This document shows positions 1 through 5,837 of a stretch of DNA of 9,892 nucleotides, piece after piece. Below the pieces are notes generated by a model. It ran no database searches, was not told the origin of the DNA, and was given only the letters and a program-made list of their open reading frames with translations. The DNA comes from Phycisphaerae bacterium (GTDB lineage: Bacteria; Planctomycetota; Phycisphaerae; UBA1845; PWPN01): NCBI GenBank assembly GCA_035384605.1, contig DAOOIV010000114.1, positions 1 through 9,892 on the forward strand. The letters run 5' to 3'. How positions within the stretch are numbered: the first letter of the stretch is position 1; each line of letters opens with the position of its first letter. Made by a program: the position numbers and the translations under genes.

Positions 1-54
1 CAACAACCCGAAAAAAATCTAGAATCGCCCTTTGGTGTTCAACTTGGGTTAGAT

Positions 55-77
55 GGGATCCGGCGAGATCCCTTTTT
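55..77 (+). terminator. Rho-independent terminator of an upstream forward gene
   Basis: A perfect 6-base-pair stem, GGGATC (55-60) with GATCCC (67-72), closes a 6-base loop CGGCGA and is followed at once by five T residues (73-77). This is the standard layout of an intrinsic terminator, and the T tract is only on the forward side, so it ends transcription coming from the left. The gene it serves is not visible. One reading frame stops at TAG 20-22 after six codons with GC-rich third positions (reading NNPKKI), which would put a stop codon 32 bases before the stem. This is the best candidate for the lost gene's 3' end but is too short to claim as a CDS. Confidence 0.7.
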
Positions 78-629
78 GCAGGTTATTACGCATGGCAACC
101 CGGTACCCAAGGCGGACCGCCTTTTCGCGGGCCGCAACCCAAGCGCTCTGCGATCCAGAAACATGCGCGCGAGCCGCGCAGATGTCTGGCCGTAAGGTTC
201 TATAACGCGCTCGTTCTGCGGCGATGCTCGCGGCGGTTTACACCCATTAGGCGCAAGAAACCGGACCTGACGGGCCGCCCCCCTTGCGGTCCGCCAGGCC
301 CTTGCGACTTGTTCGCCGGCGGCTCAGGCGGCATTCATGCCGAGACGGAATTCGCCGGCGGTTATTTGCCCTTCATGAGTGGCTGGTAGTGCTCAGAAGG
401 AGTCCGGTCCAGGTGATCGGCGTGCTCCGCGACTTACTGCCTTGCCACTGACGAGCCTATCGGAGAACCGGACGACTGACTTGACTTGCCGCAGTTATTC
501 GGTCCAGACGCCTCGCCATGGGCCCAGAACCCTGCGCAACGGCGAAGCAACCCGCGATACTCGACTCCCGGACCAAGGGAATGCCGGATCAGGTATTGCG
601 GTGAATATGCCCCTGACGGTGAACTCTGC
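78..629. other. Gene-free stretch between terminator and ROK kinase
   Basis: I find no protein gene I can support here. Open frames exist, including one without a stop from the left edge to about 389, but its translation is rich in Arg, Trp, Cys and Pro, has no recognisable motif, and would run through the terminator at 55-77. The stretch is downstream of both flanking transcription units, so it needs no promoter. It holds a GC-rich hairpin (271-293), a small CGGCA/TGCCG hairpin with loop TTCA (329-342), and an 11-base direct repeat TTCGCCGGCGG at 312-322 and 351-361. No T-tract terminator is visible for the ROK gene. Confidence 0.5.
271..293. repeat. GC-rich inverted repeat / hairpin
   Basis: CGGGCCGC (271-278) can pair with GCGGTCCG (286-293) over 8 positions, one of them a G-U pair if transcribed on the forward strand, around a 7-base C-rich loop. 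No T tract follows on either strand, so it is not a standard intrinsic terminator. It might help stop or protect the 3' end of the ROK transcript, but it lies over 330 bases past that stop codon. Function unknown. Confidence 0.35.
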
Positions 630-1607
630 TCACCAGTCTCCGGTTCGCCGGGCTTCCCAAGCGCATCCGGCGGCTCCGACAAAGCCGGCGTTGTTGCCGA
701 GCGTGGCAAAGCAGATTTCAGGACCGTCATCGAGGAGTTTCCAGGCCATCTCTGCCGCATACTTGCGGATGGGAGCAAGCAGGAAGTCGCCGGCCGCGAT
801 CAGGCCGCCGGCCAGAACCACGCGTTGAGGGTTGGTCACGTGACGCATGCCGACAATGGCCACGGCCAGGTAGTAGCAGGCCTTGTCCCAGACCTCCTGC
901 GCGAGCGCGTCACCCGCCTTGGCCGCTTCGACGATGTGCTCGGCTCGCAGAAACTCTCCCGCATCCATGCGGGTCTTCAACACACTCGGTCTTCCCTGCT
1001 TGATCAGCTCCTCGGCATGGCGGGCAAGGAAATAAGCGGACGAGTAGGCCTCGACGCAACCTCGCTGGCCGCAGGAACACAATCGACCGCCGGGATTGAC
1101 GATGACATGGCCCAGTTCGGCCCCGTTTTCGAAATAACCGCGGAGCAGCTTGCCCTCGACGATGACCCCGCCGCCCACACCGGTTCCGAGCGTGTACATG
1201 ACCAGGTCGTTGACGTCCTTGCCGGCACCGGCCCAGAACTCACCCCATGCCGCCGCGTTGGCGTCGTTCTCGATCGTCGTCGGAATGCCCGTCTTTTCTT
1301 TCATGATCTCTCGCAGCGGAACGTTCTGCATGCAGGGCAGGTTACCCGGATTGATCACCATGCCTCGACGATGGCTCATCGGCCCGGGCGAGCCGACACC
1401 GATCCCCAGCACGTCCTTTCGGTCGACGCCGGCCTGTGAAATGGCCTTCTCGGCGGCGGCGATGATGTTGGCGACTACCTGGTCTCGCCCTTTATCGACC
1501 TCGGTCGGTATGCTGAGGCTCGACTTGACATTGCCCTCGCTGTCCAGCAGACCTGCCGCGATGTTCGTGCCGCCGAGATCCACGCCCACGCAATAGCCGC
1601 TCGCCAT
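630..1607 (-). CDS. ROK family sugar kinase (glucokinase-like)
   Basis: This 325-residue protein is a ROK (repressor, ORF, kinase) family enzyme of the kinase type, which uses ATP to phosphorylate a hexose, most often glucose or N-acetyl sugars, in the cytoplasm. Visible motifs: the N-terminal phosphate-binding loop DLGGTN (10-15), ENDANAAA (113-120) with likely catalytic base Asp115, the glycine-rich GTGVGGG (141-147), the sugar-binding ELGH (164-167), the zinc site CSCGQRGCVE (177-186), where His167, Cys177, Cys179 and Cys184 are the expected ligands and Glu186 contacts sugar, and AGGL (266-269) near the nucleotide site. There is no N-terminal helix-turn-helix, so it is not a ROK repressor. 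Length is normal for the family. The ATG at 1607 is preceded by GAGGTGA with a 7-base gap, a strong ribosome site that fixes this start. It follows htrA on the same strand after 369 bases and seems to have its own promoter. The exact sugar cannot be read from sequence alone. Confidence 0.92.
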   Translation of the reverse strand: MASGYCVGVDLGGTNIAAGLLDSEGNVKSSLSIPTEVDKGRDQVVANIIAAAEKAISQAGVDRKDVLGIGVGSPGPMSHRRGMVINPGNLPCMQNVPLREIMKEKTGIPTTIENDANAAAWGEFWAGAGKDVNDLVMYTLGTGVGGGVIVEGKLLRGYFENGAELGHVIVNPGGRLCSCGQRGCVEAYSSAYFLARHAEELIKQGRPSVLKTRMDAGEFLRAEHIVEAAKAGDALAQEVWDKACYYLAVAIVGMRHVTNPQRVVLAGGLIAAGDFLLAPIRKYAAEMAWKLLDDGPEICFATLGNNAGFVGAAGCAWEARRTGDW

Positions 1608-1662
1608 GGTTGATTCACCTCTGTGTCGTGTGCCGCCCGCTGACTCCGCCGCGCCGGCAGCG

Positions 1663-1676
1663 GATGACCGGTCATC
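1663..1676. promoter_or_regulatory. Perfect 14-base palindrome, candidate operator in the ROK leader
   Basis: GATGACCGGTCATC reads the same on both strands over all 14 bases. It lies between the proposed ROK promoter (-10 at 1697-1702) and the ROK start codon, at roughly +15 to +28 of the predicted transcript, a usual place for a repressor operator. An 11-base copy of its left part, GGATGACCGGT, recurs at 1814-1824 on the far side of the promoter. Symmetry and position are seen; binding of a regulator is inferred. Confidence 0.45.
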
Positions 1677-1696
1677 AGGCCCCGCCGTGCGCGGTG

Positions 1697-1725
1697 ATGG
1701 TAGAACAGATCCGCGTCGGACTCAA
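1697..1725 (-). promoter_or_regulatory. Sigma-70-like promoter for the ROK kinase
   Basis: On the reverse strand TTGAGT (1725-1720) and TACCAT (1702-1697) are separated by exactly 17 bases, each matching four of six positions of the sigma-70 -35 and -10 consensus. Transcription would begin near 1690 and give a leader of about 80 bases before the ROK ATG. No other reverse-strand pair in the 1608-1976 gap looked better to me, but two 4/6 boxes are modest evidence. Confidence 0.4.
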
Positions 1726-1813
1726 TGGGGCGAATCTGGCGGAAAATGACGACGGTGTGTAGCGCTTCCGGCGGGTTCCCACCCAAGCCGGGCAGGAACA
1801 GGACTCATGGCCT

Positions 1814-1824
1814 GGATGACCGGT
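1814..1824. repeat. Second partial copy of the ROK-leader palindrome
   Basis: GGATGACCGGT is identical to 1662-1672, the left part of the palindrome at 1663-1676. The right arm is not kept here (GCTG in place of CATC). It lies 152 bases from the first copy and upstream of the proposed ROK promoter, so the two copies flank it. It could be a weak auxiliary operator or chance. The rest of the 1608-1976 gap shows no gene. Confidence 0.3.
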
Positions 1825-1962
1825 GCTGCAATCCCGACCGCCTGTGACGAACCACGGGCAGGGTTTCGCTGCGGCGCACTCACCGCTTGCGTGCAATCAC
1901 GGCCCGGAAACGAGCTCGCACGACGACGGTGTCCGCAGCGGGTCCGACGAGATTGTCAAGGA

Positions 1963-1976
1963 CAACCCGAGGGTTG
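1963..1976 (-). terminator. Hairpin abutting the htrA stop codon
   Basis: CAACC and GGTTG pair around a CTCG loop on the reverse strand, starting with the base directly after the htrA TAG stop. No T run follows (next bases are TCCTTG), so it is at best a weak or Rho-assisted terminator, or a 3'-end protecting hairpin. Five pairs is short and could be chance. Confidence 0.3.
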
Positions 1977-3452
1977 CTACTCGTCGCTGCCCCCGCTCTT
2001 GAGCAGGACAAACCGTCTCATGCCCTCACTCAGAACCGTGAGGCGCACCCCCTTCTTGAGGTCCTGCTTGCTCATCGCCTTGTTGAACTCGGCCAACGTG
2101 TCGACCGGTTTGTTCTGAACGGCGACAATGACGTCTCCGGGACGCAGACCGGCCTTGGCCGCAACGCTGAACGGCTCGACCGCCGTGACGACCACTCCCT
2201 TGGTTTGCTTGAGCCCCAGTTGCTCGGCGATTTCCGGCGTGAGGTTCTTGAGGGTCATGCCAAGGTCTTCATCTTCGGCTTCATGGCCTTTGATGGTGGC
2301 CAGGCCGCTTTCGAGCTCACCTACGGTTACTTCCAGAGTCTCGCGCTCCCCTTCACGAAAAACCTCAACCTTAACCTTGGTTCCCGGCGAGGTGACGGCC
2401 ACCATCTGACGGAGCTGATTGGTGTCGTTCGTTTCCTTGCCACCGAACTTCAGGATGATGTCGCCCTGCTTCATCCCGGCTTTCTCCGCCGGGCTGTCGG
2501 GCGTCACGTCGCCAACCAGTACCCCGTTGGTACCCTTGAATCCGAAGGACTCGGCCATGGCTTCGTCGAGATTCTGAATCACAACCCCCAACCAGCCGCG
2601 CACGACCTTGCCGTGGTCGATAAGGCTCTGCATGATGGATTTGGCCATGTTGCTCGGGATCGCAAACCCGATGCCCATGTACCCCCCGCTTCGGCTGAAG
2701 ATGGCGGTGTTGATGCCGATGACCTCGCCCTTGAGATTCACCAGTGGTCCGCCGCTGTTGCCGGGGTTGATAGCCGCGTCCGTCTGGATGAAATCCTCGT
2801 ACTCGGCAACGGCCCGGTTCGCGCGCCCTTTAGCACTGACGATCCCCGTGGTAATGGTATACGACAGACCGAAGGGGTGCCCGACGGCTACCACCCACTC
2901 GCCCACCCGCACTTGATCCGAATCGCCGAGTTTCGCGGGCATGAGGTTGTCGGCCTTGATCTTCACGACGGCCAGATCGGTCTTCGGGTCGGTGCCGATG
3001 ATCTTGGCCTTGTACTCCCGCTTGTCGGTAAGGGTCACGGTGATCTCATCCGCGTCGGCCACGACGTGATTGTTGGTCAAGATATGGCCGTCTTCGGAGA
3101 CGATCACCCCCGCGCCGAATCCCTGCTGCTTGAAACCCCCTTTTGGAACATCGGGTCGCAGGAAACGCTCAAAGAATTCCGGAAATGGTATCTCCTCCGG
3201 CAACTCCTGCCTCCCTCGCATCGTCGGTTTGATCGTCTTCACCGAAGTGATGTTGACCACGGAGGCCTTAACACTCTCGGCCACATACTCGAACGCCGCG
3301 GACAGGTCTTCAGCCACCTTCATCGCGCCGGCCGGCGGCGTCGTAGGTCGGTCTGCTCCAAAAGCCGACGGCACCGCGAGGGCAAGCCCAATTGCGCCCG
3401 CAAACACCAGACACCGTACAACCTCGCTTCTCAACGACCTGCTTCTCGTCAT
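1977..3452 (-). CDS. htrA: HtrA/DegP-type periplasmic serine protease with two PDZ domains
   Basis: This 491-residue protein is an ATP-independent serine endoprotease and chaperone that deals with misfolded envelope proteins. In order: a signal peptide (about 1-32, basic start, hydrophobic core around residues 15-28, no lipobox); a regulatory loop near 71-108; a trypsin-like domain (about 55-280) with the full triad His129 (TNNHVV), Asp159 (KTDLAV) and Ser233 (NPGNSGGPL); PDZ1 (about 285-380); and PDZ2 (about 395-485). Domain order and length match the DegP/DegQ class (MEROPS S1C), not the single-PDZ DegS class. The active site is intact, so it should be catalytic. The ATG at 3452 has AGGGAGA upstream with a 9 to 10-base gap. 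Neighbours are a ROK kinase downstream and a DUF4838 gene upstream, both more than 330 bases away, so co-transcription is not required. The symbol marks the family; the choice between degP and degQ roles cannot be made here. Confidence 0.95.
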   Translation of the reverse strand: MTRSRSLRSEVVRCLVFAGAIGLALAVPSAFGADRPTTPPAGAMKVAEDLSAAFEYVAESVKASVVNITSVKTIKPTMRGRQELPEEIPFPEFFERFLRPDVPKGGFKQQGFGAGVIVSEDGHILTNNHVVADADEITVTLTDKREYKAKIIGTDPKTDLAVVKIKADNLMPAKLGDSDQVRVGEWVVAVGHPFGLSYTITTGIVSAKGRANRAVAEYEDFIQTDAAINPGNSGGPLVNLKGEVIGINTAIFSRSGGYMGIGFAIPSNMAKSIMQSLIDHGKVVRGWLGVVIQNLDEAMAESFGFKGTNGVLVGDVTPDSPAEKAGMKQGDIILKFGGKETNDTNQLRQMVAVTSPGTKVKVEVFREGERETLEVTVGELESGLATIKGHEAEDEDLGMTLKNLTPEIAEQLGLKQTKGVVVTAVEPFSVAAKAGLRPGDVIVAVQNKPVDTLAEFNKAMSKQDLKKGVRLTVLSEGMRRFVLLKSGGSDE

Positions 3453-3598
3453 TGTTGTCTTTCTCCCTGACGCTTGCGATTCTTCCGGTAACGCTCCACT
3501 TGTTCTTCTATACGCGGGGAATACCGTAGCTGTTCATGAAACGAGCAGCGGCCGGACACCTGACAGATATGAGATTGTAAGTGTCGCACTGATAAGGC

Positions 3599-3631
3599 GT
3601 TATAGTACAACGGCTCGTGCAACAATGTTCC
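3599..3631 (-). promoter_or_regulatory. Candidate htrA promoter, possibly ECF-sigma type
   Basis: In the AT-richer part of the 3453-3783 gap the reverse strand has TATAAC (3604-3599), a good -10, with TTGTTG (3625-3620) 15 bases upstream, a short spacing. Overlapping this, GGAACA (3631-3626) resembles the GGAAC -35 core used by many extracytoplasmic-function sigma factors, the kind that drives htrA in E. coli. I cannot tell which, if either, is used. Either would give a leader of about 140 bases. Confidence 0.3.
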
Positions 3632-3757
3632 GTCTCAGGGCGCGGGCCGGCCTCCGCGAACGAGGTCCGCGAGCCCCGAACACCGCTGGAGATCAAGACC
3701 GAGCCGGACTAGGGTGCGAGCAACCGGCCCCGCACCGGCGGCGCCAAGCAGAGAGAT

Positions 3758-3776
3758 CCGGGCATGCGATCCGCCC
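3758..3776 (-). terminator. Weak hairpin downstream of the DUF4838 gene
   Basis: On the reverse strand CGGGC and GCCCG form a 5-pair stem with a 9-base loop, starting 8 bases after the DUF4838 TGA stop. It is followed by GATCTCTCTGCTT, which is pyrimidine-rich but not a T run. It is the best terminator candidate for that gene, but weak. The rest of 3453-3783 shows only GC-rich short repeats (such as GGCCGGCC at 3645-3652) and the htrA promoter candidate. Confidence 0.25.
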
Positions 3777-3783
3777 GTGACGG

Positions 3784-5571
3784 TCAGGGGCGTACCTGAG
3801 ACTTCAGCCAGTCGATGCCTCGGCCCTCGGCCACGTGGGTCATCTTGATCGCCTCCGCGGTTTTCATGAACTGCTCATAGACAGCCTGTTGAGTGTCGGC
3901 AACCGGCCAAGAGTGCTTCGCATCAGCGGCTTCCTTCCGCAGCCGGTCCCATTGAATGATGAACGTGTACAGGACCGGCAGTTCGGCCGTGCGAACACGG
4001 AGAAGCAAAGTCTCATCGTTGCGTGCGGCTTCTTCTGCTGCCTTTAGATGCTTCCACCCCTCGCTCAGCGTCTCAAGGTTCAGGAACTTGGCATCCGGCG
4101 GGGAGAAACAGCCAAGGCGGTCACCACACGTGCCAACAGCCTTGTGCATGATCTCAAGATATGCGTAGATATGGCGTGCAGCAGAGCCATAATAACCCGC
4201 GAGGAACTCGCCCGTCAGTAAGTCGGCGTTCAGAGACGGGTTCCACAGCAGCTTGGCGAGCACCCATGCCCGCAGTTCCATCATCTCGGCGCCGTTGGTG
4301 TGATAGGCCCCCTGTTCAAACAGCCCGACGACGTTGTGGTCGGCAAAGAACTTGACGTTCGGGCCGAGAACGCACAGGTTCGGGTGCGGTAGCACGTAGT
4401 GGGAGAAGTTGGTAGTATAATCCCATACGTACAAACGCTTGCAGATCTTCGACCAGCCCTCGATATCACGGCGGAAATCGGCGTTGATCTCGTCGGTCAG
4501 CGGCTTGCTGAACGAGCACTCGATGCTGCACAGCCAGACCACGACGTTTGGCCTCGGCCGAACCTTGAGCGGCGGTTTGCGGGTGTACTGGTAAGCCAGC
4601 GTGCTGATCGCGACATTGGGGAACTCCTTCTCGATCTCCTCGGCCACGGCGTTGACGAAGCGGATCATCGACCCGGCCGGACTGCCCTCTTCCTTGTCGA
4701 CGGCCGCACACCTCGGGCACTGGCAGTTGTTCGCCCAATCGTTCTGCGACACCGACGCCATAGTCGCGGCGGGGTTGCTGCGCAGGCGATCCTTCAGGTT
4801 CTTGACCAGTTCAGCCCGCATTTGCTCGTTGGTCAGGCACAACTGGCTATGCTCCTGCACGCGCCTGCCCTGGATCTCGCTGAACCACTCCGGATGGTCC
4901 TTGAAGTACTTGGTCGGCGGGATCAGGGCGTTGAAGGTGTGGACGAAACCCTCGATCACATGTTTGCCGCCGTGCTTCTCCTCCAATCGCGGTGTGGCTC
5001 CGTTGACCTTGTTGCGAGCGGCCCAGTCGCCGTCAAAACCGCTGAACCAGAACGGCTCCCGGTACTCCAGCGGCGGGACGTACTTGACTCCGAGCCTATG
5101 GAAGGCCAGCGTCGGTTTTCTCGGGATGCTGCTTGCGCCCGGAGCCCACCATCGGCAGCCGATATGGTCTTCCAGGAAGGTATAGACCGCATACAGCGTG
5201 CCGCGGGGCCGGCCGCCTGCAAGAATCAGGTCCTTACCGACGGTGCGTATGATCAGGCCCTCGGCGCCAAGCCCATCGGCGGTAAACTTGGGGTCCGCCA
5301 GCCTCGCCGCCTCGGGACCGACCAGAAGTCGGGGCTTGTCGCCGTCGGCTGACGCCAGAACCTCGAAATCGGCACCCGTGACTTGTTTGAGGAACGAGGC
5401 CAGCTCCTGCGCTGCGTGTTTCTCACCCGGCGCAGCGTTCTCCGAGACCACGACAACCGCCTCGCCATGACCATCTTCGGCAATCACGACAGCCGAAACG
5501 CGGTCTGCCGCCACAAGAACGACAGCAATTACCAGCAATCCGAGCGTCAGCAGCAACGGAAACGAGCGCAT
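3784..5571 (-). CDS. Exported DUF4838 domain protein, probable glycan-active enzyme
   Basis: A 595-residue exported protein. I start it at the ATG at 5571, not at a longer in-frame start at 5811, because a strong AAGGAG lies 7 bases upstream and the protein then opens with a clean signal peptide (MRSF, then a hydrophobic run to about residue 22, likely cut near 27). Residues about 35-160 form an alpha/beta domain like the N-terminal part of alpha-glucuronidases and hexosaminidases (AAQELASFLKQVTGADF, GTLYAVYTFLE, GCRWWAPG). The central part carries DUF4838 hallmarks: a CLTNEQ stretch near 245, SQNDW (275-279), a CxCxxC cluster (Cys283, Cys285, Cys288), YVWDYTTNF (381-389) and GLFEQGAY (416-423). 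The family is common in Planctomycetota and Bacteroidota, is thought to be glycoside-hydrolase-like from fold, and has no settled substrate that I know of. Asp384 and Glu419 are plausible catalytic acids, which is inference. It diverges from a GH106-like gene, supporting a role in polysaccharide breakdown. Confidence 0.85.
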   Translation of the reverse strand: MRSFPLLLTLGLLVIAVVLVAADRVSAVVIAEDGHGEAVVVVSENAAPGEKHAAQELASFLKQVTGADFEVLASADGDKPRLLVGPEAARLADPKFTADGLGAEGLIIRTVGKDLILAGGRPRGTLYAVYTFLEDHIGCRWWAPGASSIPRKPTLAFHRLGVKYVPPLEYREPFWFSGFDGDWAARNKVNGATPRLEEKHGGKHVIEGFVHTFNALIPPTKYFKDHPEWFSEIQGRRVQEHSQLCLTNEQMRAELVKNLKDRLRSNPAATMASVSQNDWANNCQCPRCAAVDKEEGSPAGSMIRFVNAVAEEIEKEFPNVAISTLAYQYTRKPPLKVRPRPNVVVWLCSIECSFSKPLTDEINADFRRDIEGWSKICKRLYVWDYTTNFSHYVLPHPNLCVLGPNVKFFADHNVVGLFEQGAYHTNGAEMMELRAWVLAKLLWNPSLNADLLTGEFLAGYYGSAARHIYAYLEIMHKAVGTCGDRLGCFSPPDAKFLNLETLSEGWKHLKAAEEAARNDETLLLRVRTAELPVLYTFIIQWDRLRKEAADAKHSWPVADTQQAVYEQFMKTAEAIKMTHVAEGRGIDWLKSQVRP

Positions 5572-5578
5572 CTGTCTT

Positions 5579-5584
5579 CTCCTT
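5579..5584 (-). promoter_or_regulatory. Ribosome binding site fixing the DUF4838 start
   Basis: AAGGAG on the reverse strand, 7 bases before the ATG at 5571. It decides this start over the in-frame one 240 bases upstream, which would run through the divergent control region and bury the signal peptide inside the protein. Confidence 0.8.
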
Positions 5585-5676
5585 ATGCGAAGCTGAAAGC
5601 TTGCCTGCACGATGTCACCGAAGACGTTAACACAAGCCTGGCGTGTTGGCCAGAAGCGATCTTTGGCCGGACCGTC

Positions 5677-5722
5677 GCCGGCATAGGGTGCAGATGCCGG
5701 CAAAGGAGCTCCTGGCCGGCAT
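5677..5722. repeat. Three-copy GCCGGCAT repeat cluster in the divergent promoter region
   Basis: GCCGGCAT occurs at 5677-5684 and 5715-5722 in direct orientation, 38 bases apart, and as its exact inverse ATGCCGGC at 5694-5701 between them. The first and second copies can form a perfect 8-pair hairpin with a 9-base loop. The cluster sits just upstream of the forward promoter candidate, centred near -60 of its predicted start and 105 to 150 bases upstream of the DUF4838 start codon. It could bind a regulator shared by both directions. A further copy at 5886-5893 is inside the signal-peptide coding part of the forward gene. Also in the region: a CTGGC/GCCAG hairpin at 5638-5653 and TGGCCGG at 5664, 5713 and 5812. 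Confidence 0.45.
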
Positions 5723-5724
5723 CC

Positions 5725-5753
5725 TGGAAGCCAACTCACCGTCGTCCTATACT
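5725..5753 (+). promoter_or_regulatory. Candidate promoter for the GH106-like gene
   Basis: TATACT (5748-5753) matches five of six -10 positions. Exactly 17 bases upstream is TGGAAG (5725-5730), a poor -35 with three of six matches, which would fit a promoter needing an activator at the adjoining GCCGGCAT cluster. Transcription would start near 5760, leaving a leader of about 78 bases. I could not find an equally good promoter for the reverse-strand DUF4838 gene. Confidence 0.35.
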
Positions 5754-5825
5754 GCGTGTTCGAGCTGGATACGACTGTACCAGCAACGACGGTTGCCAAT
5801 CTGTGAGCCATTGGCCGGCTTCGTC

Positions 5826-5829
5826 GGAG
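5826..5829 (+). promoter_or_regulatory. Ribosome binding site of the GH106-like gene
   Basis: GGAG lies 8 bases before the ATG at 5838. Together with the signal peptide that follows, it selects this start over an in-frame one at 5643, which would translate through the control region. Confidence 0.65.
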
Positions 5830-5837
5830 CGAGCATC

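Noticed and set aside
109..125. AAGGCGG-A-CCGCCTT inverted repeat followed by two T residues as a second terminator
   Set aside because: The stem can only use five pairs because the arms nearly touch, and there is no real T tract beyond the arm. The terminator at 55-77 explains the ending better.
3..389. Frame open from the left edge to a TAG near 389
   Set aside because: It runs through the intrinsic terminator at 55-77, and its translation is rich in Arg, Trp and Cys with no motif. It reads like non-coding GC-rich sequence.
486..1439. 317-residue forward open frame opposite the ROK kinase
   Set aside because: It is a shadow of the ROK gene, which has all family motifs and a strong ribosome site. 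No signature or ribosome site supports the antisense frame.
1887..3470. 527-residue open frame on the forward strand across the whole htrA gene
   Set aside because: It is the exact antisense of an intact HtrA with a full catalytic triad. Its translation has no motif, and long antisense frames are common in GC-rich genes with strong third-position bias.
3508..3696. 62-residue reverse open frame in the htrA upstream region
   Set aside because: It covers the promoter candidate, has an odd Cys- and Arg-rich composition, and has no motif.
4399..5352. 317-residue forward open frame opposite the DUF4838 gene
   Set aside because: Same explanation: antisense of a well-supported gene, with a composition typical of out-of-frame translation.
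5572..5811. Extra 80 residues at the N-terminus of the DUF4838 protein from the start at 5811
   Set aside because: They would put the signal peptide inside the protein and cover the divergent promoter region. The internal ATG has a strong AAGGAG at good distance.
5643..5837. Extra 65 residues at the N-terminus of the GH106-like protein from 5643
   Set aside because: The extension would displace the signal peptide and translate the repeat cluster and the promoter candidate. The ATG at 5838 has its own ribosome site.
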